Assembly (NCBI GenBank): GCA_002150815.3
Contig: NDFF03000092.1
Coordinates: 62,001 to 126,000, forward strand
Direction of reading: 5' to 3'
DNA from: Grammothele lineata
Taxonomy: Eukaryota > Basidiomycota > Agaricomycetes > Polyporales > Polyporaceae
DNA: 64,000 bases
Shown here: positions 32,377-44,912 of the stretch, piece after piece
Numbering within the stretch: the stretch's first letter is position 1
Layout: every line of letters starts with the position of its first letter
Notes under the pieces: model-generated
Told to the model about the DNA's origin: nothing
The model's database searches: none
Seen by the model: only the letters and a program-made list of their open reading frames with translations
Made by a program: the position numbers and the translations under genes

Positions 32377-34684
32377 TAATGTAACCCGAACTTGAACTCG
32401 AACTCGCACTCGTAGTACAGGGGCGGCACAGCGTGCCGGATGGTGGCGCGCGGCGTGCCCCCCGAGCTGTCCTGAAGCAGCCCGAAGTGCGCCGCCATCA
32501 TCATTGAAAGAAGTTGAGAGAGGGAAAGCACGGGGAACTGGCGTCGGGACTCATTGGGTCCGCGAAGCTCGGGAGTCGGCGTCGGCGGCTCGTCGGAGCG
32601 TCGGAGTGTCCTCCCCGCACGCCCCACTGAGTCTCTAAGTCTTTGAGTGCCAGTGGGAAGGGTCGACTCGAAGCAGCACTCAGGACTCAGTGTCAGTCGA
32701 TTCGGGAGGAGGGGTGACCAACGCGCACGGCGTGAGCGTGCTGCGCGATCAAACCGTACACCGGGTTGAACCAGCGAGTCCGACCATTGCTTCGCGTTCG
32801 TACGACATAATGTATGTAGGGCGCGGGCGCCCGCGACTGTCACGGTGTGTCGTCGTGCCAGAGTCGGGACGGGCTTGAATTGTAAAGGGCCGGGGGCGGG
32901 ACAATTGCAAAGACGAGACAAGGCAACAGGTGGACCCACCCGACGGGCCATCGATACCATAGTCCATTTCCTCGCGAGCCCCGTCATTTGTGCTGTTGAG
33001 TGCGCGACCGGGGAGCCCAGGAACGTCGTTCGCCTCGTCGTTCGTACGGACGACGTGCAGGGCGCCACCGCCGTACACAGACGCCGTATGTCGCCGATGG
33101 GATCGAGAGGCCAGGGCCGTCGACGGGGAACGTCAGCGAGACGGTAGGGCGGCTTGTGCCACGTGTATCGCGCGCCCAGATTAACTCGCTCGGCGGCAGA
33201 GATGGCCAGCAGCTGGGCGCCAGCCGGCCACGACGACGGCCGCGCTTACGCGACATCGACGTCGCCCCGCGGCTGCAGCCCGCAGGCGCGCGGGTGCGGT
33301 CCGAGATTTTTAGTCATCGCCCTATTATTAATGATACATATTAACTACTTATCGACTCGTTTCCGCAAATTTATCAAAGGGGTGCCAGGGGTCCCTGCGT
33401 ACGGTTTTCGCTCGCGGGATGCCCGAAGCGGCTCGCTAACAACCTAGAATAAATTTTTGCGCCTTCCCTCTTCGGGTTGGAGAATGCTCCTCCGAGTGTC
33501 CTTGCCCCGCCGCCCCGCACGCACGCGGGCCTGCCGCTGCCGAGCGGACGAGCACACTCGGGCCAAGTTAACCAACTGCCCGTCTTTTCGTTGCCTGTGC
33601 GGTCGGACCACACCACCATCTGCATCCGCGCACGCGTGCGGGTCCGGCGAAGAAGCGCAGGTGGAGGACGAGTGCGTTTTTTCCGAGCCTGAACCTGGGC
33701 ACGCGCATCGCATCCGGGGCGCAAGCAGTTGCAACTTGCGTGGACGCCGCGAGCCCGGCCTCTTTATAGGTGCCGCGAAGGGACGTTCGCCGTCGTCATT
33801 AATTTTGGGAAGCGCCCCTGGTGGCGGGACGACCGCGCGCCTCGATCAGTAGGCGCTGTTAGGCGAGGTTGCGAGGACGCACACCGGCGACCACACATCT
33901 CTTCTTCTTCGCGAGGCTCGATTGGAGGCCGCAAGGCCGGCGATGGGGCTAGCTAGGATGAGCAGCCCTCGATGCTCGCCAAGCGGACTGGGACCGAGGG
34001 GCGTGGGTGGGCTAGGACTGAAGAGGGCGTGCTGACTGGCTGGAGGGCGGGCTGGCCGACATTGAGCGAGAGATCCACTCTGACCGGAGCGCCTGGGAAG
34101 CCGCAGTGGGCCATGGTGTTTCAGACGCCAGAAGGAGCCGCCCATCAGTGCCACAAACAAGCCGGAGAGGGGTCGCCGGGCGGCTATGACCGCCCCATGG
34201 CGTAGCTCTAAGCTCGCTGCCAAACCCGGCACAGGGGCGAGGTCATCCGCCTGCCTTGCAACGGCCAACGCGATTGGCAACGTGCGCACCGGACTGCCTG
34301 CCCAGAATTTGCTTCCGACATCTGCGATCCTGGCTTGCCCTGAAACGCGCCCCACGCCCGCCTTCGTCCACATCCCCGATATCCAGATATCAGCGCCCCA
34401 TCCTCCTAACCTCTGAGCCGCTCATACCCGGCTGTCCTTCGAAGCCCAAGCTCCGTGGCCTTCTGCGGCCGTATCTGGACCACGGGACGTGCGGCTTCAA
34501 GCCGATACGTGCAGATAGTCGTAGCGCGCCCTCGGGGAGGTGGTCGAAGGAACGCTAACAGTTCCGCATCGGGCATCGCACTTTGCATTAATCCTACACA
34601 ACGCCGCGACTTCTCGCAATGCATAGCGGCACTCGTACATCCCGACTTGACTTCCCGACTCGCCGCCCCGCGCCCGTTGGCCCA

Positions 34685-35584
34685 CTACGCCGCCTCGATT
34701 TCCGCGATGTACTTCTTCGCCTCCTCGGTGTCCGCCTTCTTCAGGATCTGCTCGTGCGCGCACGTCAGTCGATCCCGCAGCGGCGCGTCCGCACCACGAC
34801 GACGACGTCCCGGTCGGTAGGGATGCTCGTGGGCGGCGGCGCGAGCGCGCGCTGCGAGACGCGGCGGTCCGGGAAATACGTCGGCGGCTGGGGGTGCGTA
34901 CCTCGAGGAGCTTCTCGACGTATTTGGCCATCGCCTCCTCCTGCGAGGTGCCCTCGACGCCCTTCCACGCGTCCCTGTGCGGCGGCGCGTACGGTCGGCG
35001 GCCGGCATTCAACGTTCGGCATACACGAGCGGTGCCTGAGTATAGGGTACTCGCAGGAAGTTAGGGGGGAGGGCGGACTCACCACTTAGCCTTGCCGACA
35101 AAGTCGAGCATGCCGGGGCGGGAGGTGTTCACATCCCCGATGGACGCTGCGGCGCACCACCAAAACGAAGGCGAAGGCGAACACGAACACGAAAAGAAGA
35201 AGGGTCAGGGCGATCTGACGCCGCAGCGCGGTGCGCGAGATGGGGAGATGGCGATGGAGGCTAACCTTGCTTGTAGTACTTGTAGAACTGCGCGCGCCCG
35301 ATGCGATGGATGGGTGCGGCCCGAGATCGTAAGTGGGCAGCGCGGAAAGCGCGGGGGGAGTCGGCGGTGGGGTCGCGTTAGTAAACGCGGCTCTCGGATG
35401 GGTGTTGGGCGGGGGCGAGTAGATGTGGAAGCAACTCGAGCTCGTATAGGGGGAGGGGCGAGGTATACGAGAAAGTAAGACAAACACGCACGAAGAGCTG
35501 CTCGTCCTGCGTGGGCTGGATCGGGCCGTCCTTGGGGAGGCTCTGGACGATGGCGACGGCTTTGTCGAACTTGGCCTTGGACAT
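34685..35584 (-). CDS. ACB1: Acyl-CoA-binding protein (ACBP), 5 exons, 104 aa
   Basis: Minus-strand exons 35584-35492, 35287-35266, 35146-35083, 34974-34902 and 34747-34685 (introns 204, 118, 108 and 154 bp, GT-AG); the frame closes with TAG. The whole protein is one ACBP domain: [14 protein letters not shown] near the start, [16 protein letters not shown] (25-39, with the Tyr/Lys residues that contact acyl-CoA), [12 protein letters not shown] (42-53), KAKWDAW (56-62), and [18 protein letters not shown]. Length is as usual, with a short tail. It binds long-chain acyl-CoA in the cytosol and supplies lipid synthesis. Exon 2 is only 22 nt and codes FYKYYKQ plus one base. Introns make up nearly two thirds of the gene, more than usual here. 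The start Met gives the family N-terminus. Confidence 0.93.
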
Positions 35585-37998
35585 GGCGGTGGTGGTGGTG
35601 CCGGTGAACGTTGGGGCGAGAGAAGAGTGCGGGGTGCGTCGCAACTGCACGCCACGGCGATGCGCCGATAACGATCAGCGCGAGCACGAGAGCACGCCTT
35701 CCTTCGCCTTCGCGCGACCGACCCTAGCTGGGCTTGGGCCCTGGCAGCGGGGGCGCCGCTGCCCCACAACACCGCCGCTACGTGCACACACACGCCCCAG
35801 CGTAGCGATGCGGCCCAGTCTGGACCTGCGGCCGGCCCCGATCCGCCGCCCGCGCGCGGGAGGTCCCGCGGCGGCCCCTCAGTCTCGACGGTCGGCGTCC
35901 TCGCTGGAGCGTGGAGACACCTGTGGGCGTGCATGGACGCGGGGCCGCCGTCAATGCCCCCATCCCATCGCTATCTCGAGCGGTAGCGCAGAGATGCATC
36001 GATGAACGGTGAACGATGACGATGGAGATGACGATCTGAGCCCGGCTAGCAGCAGATCTCGTCTCGAGCTTGGCGCGACGACTCGGACTCGGACGGGCGT
36101 CGTCGTCGTCGGCGCGTGCCCGACGTCCACTCAAACTGCTGTGCACTGCCCATTAAGTTTGCCTTGAGGGGGCGGGATCGGGAGCGAGGGCGACAGGCAC
36201 GACGCGACGTCAGGCCTTCAGGACTCAGCGCGTCCGCCTCGAGCCGGTCCGGGGGCCCGTCGCTGGCGGCGACGTTGAACGCTCTTGCTCGCTGAGTCCC
36301 CGGAGCCCGACGTTTGTCTTCCCGAGCCGCCGTGCGCCATCGTGAGCCCCAACGTGTTGTAAAACGAGTAAGCCGACTCACTTAGCAGATCTCTGACGTT
36401 TCTGTGAAGCTGATACTTGCGGCCGTAGTGGCACCCAGACAGCATCGGTCAACAGAACACGAACGACGTGAAACTTTATGCGCAATTACTGCTAGCATCC
36501 TCCACAGCTCGCCCCCGAGCCCGACGAAATCGAGGCGCCGCTGGAACGCAACCGCATCCGCGAGCGCGACGCGCGTCGACGGACAAAGTCGAGCAAAAGT
36601 CCGACAATGCAGATGCGCCGGCGATGCATATGATGCCTCCCTTTGATCACTGTCAGCATCCCTCCCGAGTCCCCCCAACCGCGCGCTCGTTCCTGTTAAT
36701 GACAGCGACGAAGGCGCACGGCGATGGCAACAAATCGATCTCGCTTGTCCCGGGCCCCCGAGTCCCGAGCTCTCGAGCGCCGCTGGCCATGGACGTTGGA
36801 CGCTCTCCCTCCTTCCCGGGTCCCCCCCACAACAAAACTCAGCGGCGCCGCGCAAGCGCCCACTGCTTAGATCCGCCCTGGCAGACACGGCGCTCCGGGG
36901 GCGGGAGCAGGCCTGCACGCTGTCACTGATGGGTGGTCGTGGTTTACGTCTTCGTCCTTCGTGCGCTCTACGGTCTCGGACGGGCGTCCCCTCGGGGAGT
37001 GACTGGTGACCGCCCGCGCCGTTCGAGTTCTTGGGGCCCGAGGGCGTCGCACAATGCACACGACGGGCTTGTACACAGTTTGGGCGAAGGCACGCCGGCG
37101 CACCCGTACCAACCGCACGCCGAGACTCGAGAGCTGGCCGTCGTACGTGACGTGACGTGACGTACGTACCCTCCTCCGTCCATTCCAACCCGGGTGTGTC
37201 AGAGCTCATCGACGCATCACGGGCGGGCCCCAGGATGGCGTGTCGCGACTCGCGCGCACGGTGCCCCCAGGCGACTGCGCTGGCAAGCCGCTCGGTAATT
37301 CGTAAACGCCCCCCACCCGACTTGCCGACTTCCCGTGCTTCTGCATTGAATCGACGTCCGAGTCGGGCATCCGGCGGCGCGCAGCGCTGGGGCGAGCAGC
37401 GTGCTGATCCCGACTCCCTGGAACTTGAAGAAGGCTTACAGTTACGGTGCGTTGGCCCCACTGGTAGCCAGTCTGAGGGCACGGTTTGGTGACTCGGGTG
37501 AATAACGGGCAGGTGCGGGTGCGGGTGGGGCCAGGCATCCGAGTCGCGAGCCGTATGCTCCACCACCAGGTTTCCGGGTCCCCCAACGGGCTCTCGGCCG
37601 AGGTACGAAATTCTAGGACGTGCCACATTCCGGGGACAACGCGAGGGCTGGGTACGTAGGCAACATCCTGAGGCTCCTCAGCCGCGCCGCTCGCGCGGTC
37701 TGACAGGGCGGCGCTCGCGCGCGACCCTGGGCGGTCTCCATGGCGTATGATGAGGTGCGCATCTACATACAATACGGTATGTATAGTATGGTCATGGTCA
37801 CTTACGCCACCTACATAATACTACACAGCGCGCTGAAACGGTTTACGACGGGCAAGGGTCGACGTCGACGTCGGCTTTCCGGCGTGCAGGAACCGGAGAT
37901 AATCGCTCGTAACTTGAAGCTGTCCCAGGCTACTGTTGTAGGCGACGCAGAAGACGACGACGACGGCGACCACAGCTCTCCGCCTCTCTCCGCCTACA

Positions 37999-38018
37999 TA
38001 CGTACGTACGTACGTACG
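37999..38018. repeat. TACG tetranucleotide run, five copies
   Basis: Five perfect TACG units, self-complementary, followed by CGCA-rich sequence. The longest of several TACG runs in the window. Confidence 0.8.
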
Positions 38019-38750
38019 TGCGCACGCGCGCAGGCAGGCAACGTGCGCCCAATCTTGAATTAATGGCAGGCCGCTGCGTATCCTCGAGGCTGTCCTCAAT
38101 GGGCGTCGTACGCAGCATCAGCACGCGACTCGCGAGCTTCGAGCGGCTGATGTGCCTTGCCCTACCCTGCCTCGCCTCGTCTCTTCTTTCGTCAGGTCAG
38201 GTCACTGAGGCCAGGCTCAGCGGGCGGTGGCCATCCGACTCCCGAGATGCGAAGGAAGCCGCCCGAACAAGTCCGAGCCGCGCCCTCGCGCGCGGGGTCC
38301 ATGGTCCAACAATGCTCCCGAGTCCGACAGGCCGAAAGCCCGAGTCCGACGCTGGGCCCGAGAGGAGGCTTGAGCTTGGGTTGGAGGCGAGAGCACGACC
38401 TAGGCGGTCCCCGTTGCCGCCCCTCCTCCTGCGCGGTCAAAGTTGCGGGGACGCGGGACCGCGACCGCGCTGCGCTGCGCTACGGTGCGTGGGGTCGATG
38501 CAGATGGGATATGCCATGCCATGGGGAGCACGCAACACGGGTCCGCCACCAGGGCCACCACGACCGCCATTACCATCGCGAGCGTGACGGCGCGTGCCGG
38601 GGTGTGGTTCGTGTCCGGCACGTCAAGAAAGGTCAAGAAAGGCGTGCGCCCCCTCGGGTCCCGGAGGCCGGCCCAAGAACTAACGATGGGCCGTAGGACT
38701 TATGGTTCAGTTACCGTTCCGTCAACCAACCAAACAACGACAGGACGAAC

Positions 38751-38774
38751 GAGCGAGCGAGCGAGCGAGCGAGC
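38751..38774. repeat. GAGC tetranucleotide run, six copies
   Basis: Six perfect GAGC units. Confidence 0.85.
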
Positions 38775-38816
38775 TTGTGTCGGGACCGTTCGAGCCCCCG
38801 GGGTGTCATCAGTCTC

Positions 38817-38832
38817 TCCCTCCCTCCCTCCC
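38817..38832. repeat. TCCC tetranucleotide run, four copies
   Basis: Four perfect TCCC units; on the minus strand this is four GGG runs with single-base spacers, another G-quadruplex-type pattern. Confidence 0.8.
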
Positions 38833-41800
38833 TCTGTCGGAGGCTCGAAGTTAGAACGCACCGCCGCCAGGCTCCAGGCTGCCAGCCTGACCCGAGCAGG
38901 GTCTGCGTATCGCCGCCTCGGGCGGCGGTCGCGCCCGCTCCGAGAGAGGCTCAGAGGCTCAGAGCTTCGGAAGCTCAGGGGGAAGGTGGCTACTACGGCA
39001 TGGTGGGTGCGTCGCGTGGTGGTGCTTAATTTGGCGCGCCGGGTGCGAGGCGCGGATTAGACGGTCGGGACTCGGAGGGTTCGTGATACGTATGTACGCT
39101 CGTCGCTGCGGGACGGCGGAGGGCTTCATGAACAGGGTCTGGCGCTGGGTTGTTGAATGCCGCTCACGACCTCGTGGGCTGGAACGAGTACGAGAGGGCG
39201 TGTTGTAAGTAATTCAGCGAGCGTAGCGGGTAAGAAGAGAAGGATGAAATATTGTATCCGCATTACAGTATGCAATACAATATACAAAGCCGAGCCCACG
39301 GACGAGGGGTCCATTCAGCCGTCGTTCGTGCGGCTGGCAACAACACAACATAATCGGGCCCTGCAGGTGCTGGCAGCCACCACCCGCACTCCAAGCGTCT
39401 TGGCCTGGGAAGGATCGCCATGGCGCCATAGCCAGACGTACCACCATCGCGTCTACCTCACCAGGGGGGAGGCAGGGGGGCGCCCAGGCTGGCTCGTCGA
39501 AGTGCCCGAAGGTTCGTAGCGGGAAGCGGCGGCGGACTCGGACACACGCGGCGCTGGCGTCGGCGCCGGTGCCAGAGCTCGACTTCTGGCGCCCTCGGTG
39601 GACTTCCGAGGTGCATTACCGCTTCGTCCGCCCGTTCTTTCGGGCGGTCATTCCGGTGCGTGGTGGTCGCGTTGCGCTCGCCGAGAGGTCATGCATGCAG
39701 GCTGGTCGTGTGTAGTCTAGGGGGCTGAGATAGCTGCTACGAGTGGGGATACGACGGTTCTTGTTGGAGAAAGGGGGAACCCTCAAAGGTCGGTACAGGT
39801 GAAATTCTGCTTCTGAGTCCGGAACACAGGTAGCCCGAGAGTGTCAGTGACTGTTAGCAGGGCACGAGGGGGAGATCCTGCCGATCCCGAGGTGGCGGCA
39901 GCCTAGACGGGTTAAGAAAAGCCACGACCGGTTTCATATGCATTTACTACGCGCGCAGCTGCGGGTAGTGCATGTGTGCGTAGTCGTTCGCCATACGGGG
40001 ATACGAAGACCGCTGACCGTCGTACTGCGTGTTGGAGCTGCACATATGTAGAGAACACCGCTAAACCTGTCTCGCTTAGATCGTTGACAATGCGCTTCGA
40101 GAAAATTTCAGTGGTTCGTGAGCCCTAGGACGAATGGTCGAGTTTAGTGGATTGCCCGTAAAGTCGGAAATTCCAATGGACCTACGATGTATGTGTCTAT
40201 CACATAGGAGGGGTCACCGATAGACCGGGCCCGCGACTCGAGCCGCGCGCCGTGCGCACGGACGCACACACTCGCCCACCGCGTGCACGTCCCAAGCTCA
40301 GCGCGACCCAGTTCCCCGAGAGCACCTGACGTGCAGCTCATTTCGGGTGCCAGATAGAGCTCTTGCCCGTGCTGGACACTTGACCCGCTCCGCGGCGGGC
40401 CACCTTCTGCCAAGCGATCGCCTTCTGGAATGGGCACCTCGACGGTGTGCCCGCCGTCGGGCTGGTGCCTGTGCCGCTGGGCTGGATGGGGCAAGACGCC
40501 GCGTCGGGCGGCCTGCGACTACACAATGCCGAGTTTGGGCGGGCGCGAGCGGGTGCATAGCTTCTGGGGCGGCGCCGCTGTCAAAGCAGGTGGACGATCT
40601 GAGCCTTGTGGACGTCGTCTGCGAATGCGGCGTGGGGTTCGCTTGAGCCTCGCGGAAGCAATCTGTCAGCGGTCACGCGCTCAGTGCAGGTAGACCGTGA
40701 GCCGGCTCAGGGAGAGTGCAGATGACGGTCGAACAGCTACGACGGGGCGTGCCTGCGTTAAGCCGGTGCGAACGTTGTGTGGTGGTACTGCTGGAGGGTC
40801 CGAGGCCGCTCGAATCGAGGGACAGGCGAAGGTGGCTGGCGTCGGCGAGCGGGATGTCAGAATGTCAGACTCAGGGTCTCGTGCGCGGCGCCTCCGCCGC
40901 TTGGCGCGCACGGACGATCCTGCCGAGCGGACGGCTGACAGAACCTTCTGGCGCCTGACCCGCCCGCGCGAGCGTCGAGGCTCGAGAGACTCGACTCACA
41001 GAGCCCGCGGCGGACGGCAGCTCGTCGGCTGGCCGGGCCACGGTGCGAACGAGCGAGCGTGCGCCGCCTGCTTGGAGGGACGAGCAGACGTGGGGAGCAG
41101 CCCACCCGGGACTGGGCAGCAGGGGCGCGTGCCGGGAGCTGAGCGTTTGGGTTCCGGCGAGTGGACGCAGGCATGGCGCCCGTGGACTGTGGGCGTGGGC
41201 GCGCGGCGGAAGCTGGAGCGACGAATCTGCCACTCTGGGTGGGGGGCGTCCCCCGTGCACCCGCTGCGAAGGCTGCGAGTGGCAGGGCCGCGAGCCCGGC
41301 AGAGCGCCCGGACGGGGGAAGCGCGGCGCTGGGCCCCTTCTGCGGCAGCGCGCCAGACATAGATGGAAACGGGCACGGGAGAGTGAGTTTCATTGGGGCC
41401 CGGAGGCGGTATGTCGTGCGCGCAGGGCACAGGAGCCGAAGCGGAGGTGAACTCTGCGAGCGCCCGAGGCCGTCCACGGGGACAGACAAGCACCCGCGCC
41501 CAGGGACCGGTCGCAGCGTGGGTAGAGTTCAATGGGCGCGAGACAAAGTTATAGAGTTGGTTCGACGCCTCGTTCGGATGGATCTGCACACGCGCGGACC
41601 ATCCTATGTTGCGGACCTCGTTCTTTCCGGATACTTTGTGGTCACGGGACGTCCGTGTGCAGTCGCCGCGCGAGGGGCGTGAAGAGCGTGGGGTTAGAGT
41701 GTTGTCGGGCGTTTGATGCCTAAGGGGGGACATGTGGTACAGTAGTGTGTTCGTGCAATGTAGGACATAAGGGCCGCTGAGCCGTGACAGCGCAGTTGAC

Positions 41801-42987
41801 TGGGAAGGCAGATATGACCGAAGTCCACCGGCGCGAAATAAGCACGTTCTAGCGGAGATGTGGATGAGCTCATTCCCGATGGATCGGAGGCGCGGGTGCT
41901 GCTCGCAGGATGCAGTACCTGTCAAAGACATATCGACGGCCAGGGAATGGAGTGTGAGTACGATAGCGTGTATCAGCCACAGAACTATCACGTACAAAAA
42001 CTGCGCTGTTGCGTGAGATAAGAGCCGAGGTCGCAGGAGGCGGCAGGGAGACGGCAGAAGGCCAAGCACAGGATATCCGGATATGAACCGCAACTAGGTC
42101 GTTTCCGCAACCTGCATTGCAGGGCCGCCATCGACGCGTTCTGGCCAAGATTCCAGCGAAGAGAGCGGTTAGAAATATCTCCGTCTTCACGCGGGAGGTG
42201 AGGAAGGATGTAACCAGGGGCGTTTCGGATGCAGGTATGGAAGCTGAGAACGTGGCAGGTCAAAGGCGTGGCCGCAGAAGGACGACCACAGCGTGTACGT
42301 ACATGCGAGGCAGAACAACATCCTTGGAAGAAGCAGATGGCTGTCAGGTTAATTTCCCAAGCGCGGATCAATAGCCGGTGGCGTGACGGTTCAGGCGTAG
42401 GCTACACAAGAAGCACCATTGAGAAGAGACGGTGAGGCGAGCGGTGAACCGGAGCCACAACTGGAGATGTATGCGTACCTCGTTCGACTCTCGGCGAACA
42501 CCAGCTGTCAAAACACGTTGGGACCGTGATTCTGAAGCGTAATGCTTGAGCCAGGCTGTCCGGCTTGGTTGAGCGCTATAGTGAGGCAGCTAACCACTTT
42601 GACAACTGCGGCGGTGGGTGTCGGATGATCCATCGTTCGGTGCGATATCTAGCCAGGGTTGTTCGATCTTGAGAGCGCGGTCGATGACGCGGTCGGCGGT
42701 GCCCGGTGTGAGGGGCGCACGTCCCGATTTGGGGCGATAGCCGCCCATAGTTTGCGCCACCATCCCACATGGGGCAGGTGGGTCGGGCGCGAAGCGCGGA
42801 GTGCGGCTGAGTTCCAATCTCCCTGCGGGCGGAGCGTGAACACACCCAGCCCAGCTAGCTCCGCCGACAGGCTAATCATTCGCGAAGGTGATCAGGGCGA
42901 CGACGAACCTGGCTTGCCCGACCGCCGACCTCTCGCCGTGTCCGCACGCGCACGCCTACGTCGACAAGGCTCCCAACGGATCCGTCC

Positions 42988-44912
42988 ATGTCCTCCACAC
43001 GCTCTGTGCCGCCTCCGACGCACCAGGAGGTCACCCGCAAGCTCTCGGTGCACTCCGCCAAGCCACCCACGAAGGCAAGTGCCTCCGTACAGCGCATATG
43101 CAGCGCGTGCTGTGTTCTGCCACACACGCACCTGCGTACGAGGCGCCCCTCCCCCCTATGCCGCTCCCTTGCTCCCCGGACTGACGCATCCGAATCTTGT
43201 GCGCAGAAGCCTACGCTCCCTTCGGTCCCCGTGTCCGGAAACGAGTCCGACTCCGACTCCGTCTTCACGCCTGATGTTATCCCGCCCTCCCCGCTCTCGC
43301 CCCCGAGCATCAGCGGCGGCCTGCTCGCCGCCACCTCATCCCAGCCGCCCCTTTCTTCCATTGCCGAACGTAGGTCTCATAGCGGTGGAGAGGAGTCTGA
43401 AGAAGACGAGGAAGACGAGGAGGGCGGATGGAGGACGCAGGATATGCTTGCCGCCCCGCGAGGTTCGCTGGATGAGACGGTCTTAAAAGCAGGTTACCTG
43501 TGGAAGAAGGGAGAGCGCAGGAAGGTACGTACGCGAGCTTGTATGCGTATTTTCGGTCTTTGACCTGTCTGCTCGCGCTTTTGCCTACTATTACTTCCGC
43601 CCTGGCGTCCGCTGTTCTCCCACTCCGCATATATCTCGTGCGCTCGACCTCGCTCCCGCCTGATAGACGTGGAAGAAGCGATGGTTTGTGCTGCGTCCTG
43701 CGCATCTGGCCTTCTACAAAACCAACGCCGAGTACAAGCTCCTTCGTCTACTCGATCTCACGGAAGTTCATTCATGCACACCCGTCGTGCTAAAGAAACA
43801 CACCAACGCGTTTGGTCTCGTCTCGCCTACGCGTACATTCTACCTCCAGGCCGAAACGGCGCAAGAGGTCCGCGACTGGGTCAGCGCGATCAACGACGCC
43901 CGGACATCTCTCATCTCTACGTCAACTCGGAATTCCGTCAGCGCACCTATCCCGATCCCTACTACCCCTACCACCGCCTCGCATTTCCAGATCCCCTCCA
44001 ATCTATCTTCCTCGCCATCGCGTTCACCGCAGATGCAGCATCAGTTCACATCATCCGAGTCGGATAACGATGCCTCCCCGAACCCTTCGCGATCGTTCCC
44101 CCCTATTTCCCCGGGCCCAACGGTCGGTGATGCGTCTTCGCCGTCGAAGCCGGTCCTTTCTGGCTACCTGATGAAGTGCGGCTCCCGACGTCACAATTGG
44201 CACAAACGATGGTTCGTACTCAGCGGCGAGAAGCTCGTCTATTCTCGAAGCCATATGGTGCGTGTGCAATCCGAGCCCGATACCGGGTCCCCGAAGCGGG
44301 AGCGTGGGGCGCTGACTCGCCCGTCTTCCATTCACCGGCGCTACGGCGTTTGAGCAGGACACGAAGGCCCACCGTCAAATCCCGTTGGCGTTGATCATCG
44401 ATGCACTGGAGTACCAGCTGCCGCCCAACAGAAATCACCCGGGGGTCGCATCGCCCTCTGCGGCCTCCCCACCGCTCGCGTCCGCGTCGCCCGAGATCGC
44501 GGAGGGCGGCGGCGCGGGCACGCACACGTTCAAAGTCGTGACGACGAAGCGCACGCTGCTGCTCTGCGCGCCGAGCGAGGTGGAGGAGATCAAGTGGCTC
44601 AGCGCGATCCGTGCGCTCATCGCGCGCCGGTCCGGCCAGGGCGTCGTCCCCGGGGAGGCCCACCCGCACGCCGGCGCGGGTGTCGGCCCTAGCCCTCCGC
44701 TCCCGGGCACGAGCCCGGGAGCGAACGCGCTCGGGAGCAGCGTCGGACCCATCTCGCGCCGCCGCGACTCGATCGTGCGGAGGCTGAGCCTGAGCGGCGG
44801 CGGTGGTAGCCCTTTCATGGGCGGCGTCGCTGGGAGCGTCGGGAGCAACAGCGCCGTGACGTCGCCCACGGCCGCGGCGGGCGTCCAGCAGGAAGCCGCA
44901 TCGGAACGGTAA
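42988..44912 (+). CDS. Tandem pleckstrin-homology (PH) domain protein, 4 exons, 516 aa
   Basis: Exons 42988-43074, 43207-43524, 43667-44257 and 44358-44912; the frame closes with TAA. The first intron (132 bp) uses GC-AG (AAG|GCAAGT); since 132 is divisible by 3 and has no stop, it could also be retained, giving 560 aa. PH1 spans about 120-215 (GYLWKKGERRKTWKKRWFVL ... EVRDWVSAI), PH2 about 298-422 (GYLMKCGSRRHNWHKRWFVL ... IKWLSAIRALIA) with a loop insert of about 30 residues. Both carry the basic K/R-x-W-x-x-RWF pattern expected of phosphoinositide binders. An acidic run (ESEEDEEDEEGG) precedes PH1, and the linker and tail are Ser/Pro-rich. It is probably a peripheral membrane adaptor. No catalytic domain was seen. 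Confidence 0.87.

Larger units (their letters stand above)
30615..34684. other. Gene-poor region between the kelch gene and the ACBP gene
   Basis: About 4.1 kb with no supported gene. 30930-31170 is strongly pyrimidine-rich, probably beyond the kelch 3' UTR. The rest is GC-rich with repeats: a 19 bp direct repeat (31473-31491 and 31587-31605), a GCGTTGG array (31623-31657), a TATCA run and an AT-rich inverted repeat near 32353. As the ACBP gene is on the minus strand, its 3' end faces this region. Confidence 0.5.
35585..42987. other. Gene-poor region (7.4 kb) between the ACBP and PH-domain genes
   Basis: No supported gene. The left end should hold the ACBP promoter. 36-39 kb is very GC-rich with chance frames (one of 414 codons on the minus strand at 36382-37626, rejected) and simple repeats. 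39.5-40.1 kb and parts of 41.5-42.6 kb are less GC-rich and stop-rich. No transposon domain was recognised. The last few hundred bases should hold the PH-gene promoter; no TATA box was seen. Confidence 0.5.

Noticed and set aside
36382..37626. 414-codon open frame on the minus strand
   Set aside because: Composition is dominated by Arg, Ala, Pro, Ser and Gly, with no motif or splice support. Frames of this length arise by chance in such GC-rich DNA.
40996..42093. 365-codon minus-strand frame with a hydrophobic N-terminal stretch
   Set aside because: The hydrophobic part is short and followed by Arg/Pro-rich low-quality sequence; no homology recognised and no promoter signal seen.
42659..43486. 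275-codon frame overlapping the start of the PH gene
   Set aside because: Different phase from the PH protein and rich in Arg/Pro/Ser; the PH-gene exons explain the region.
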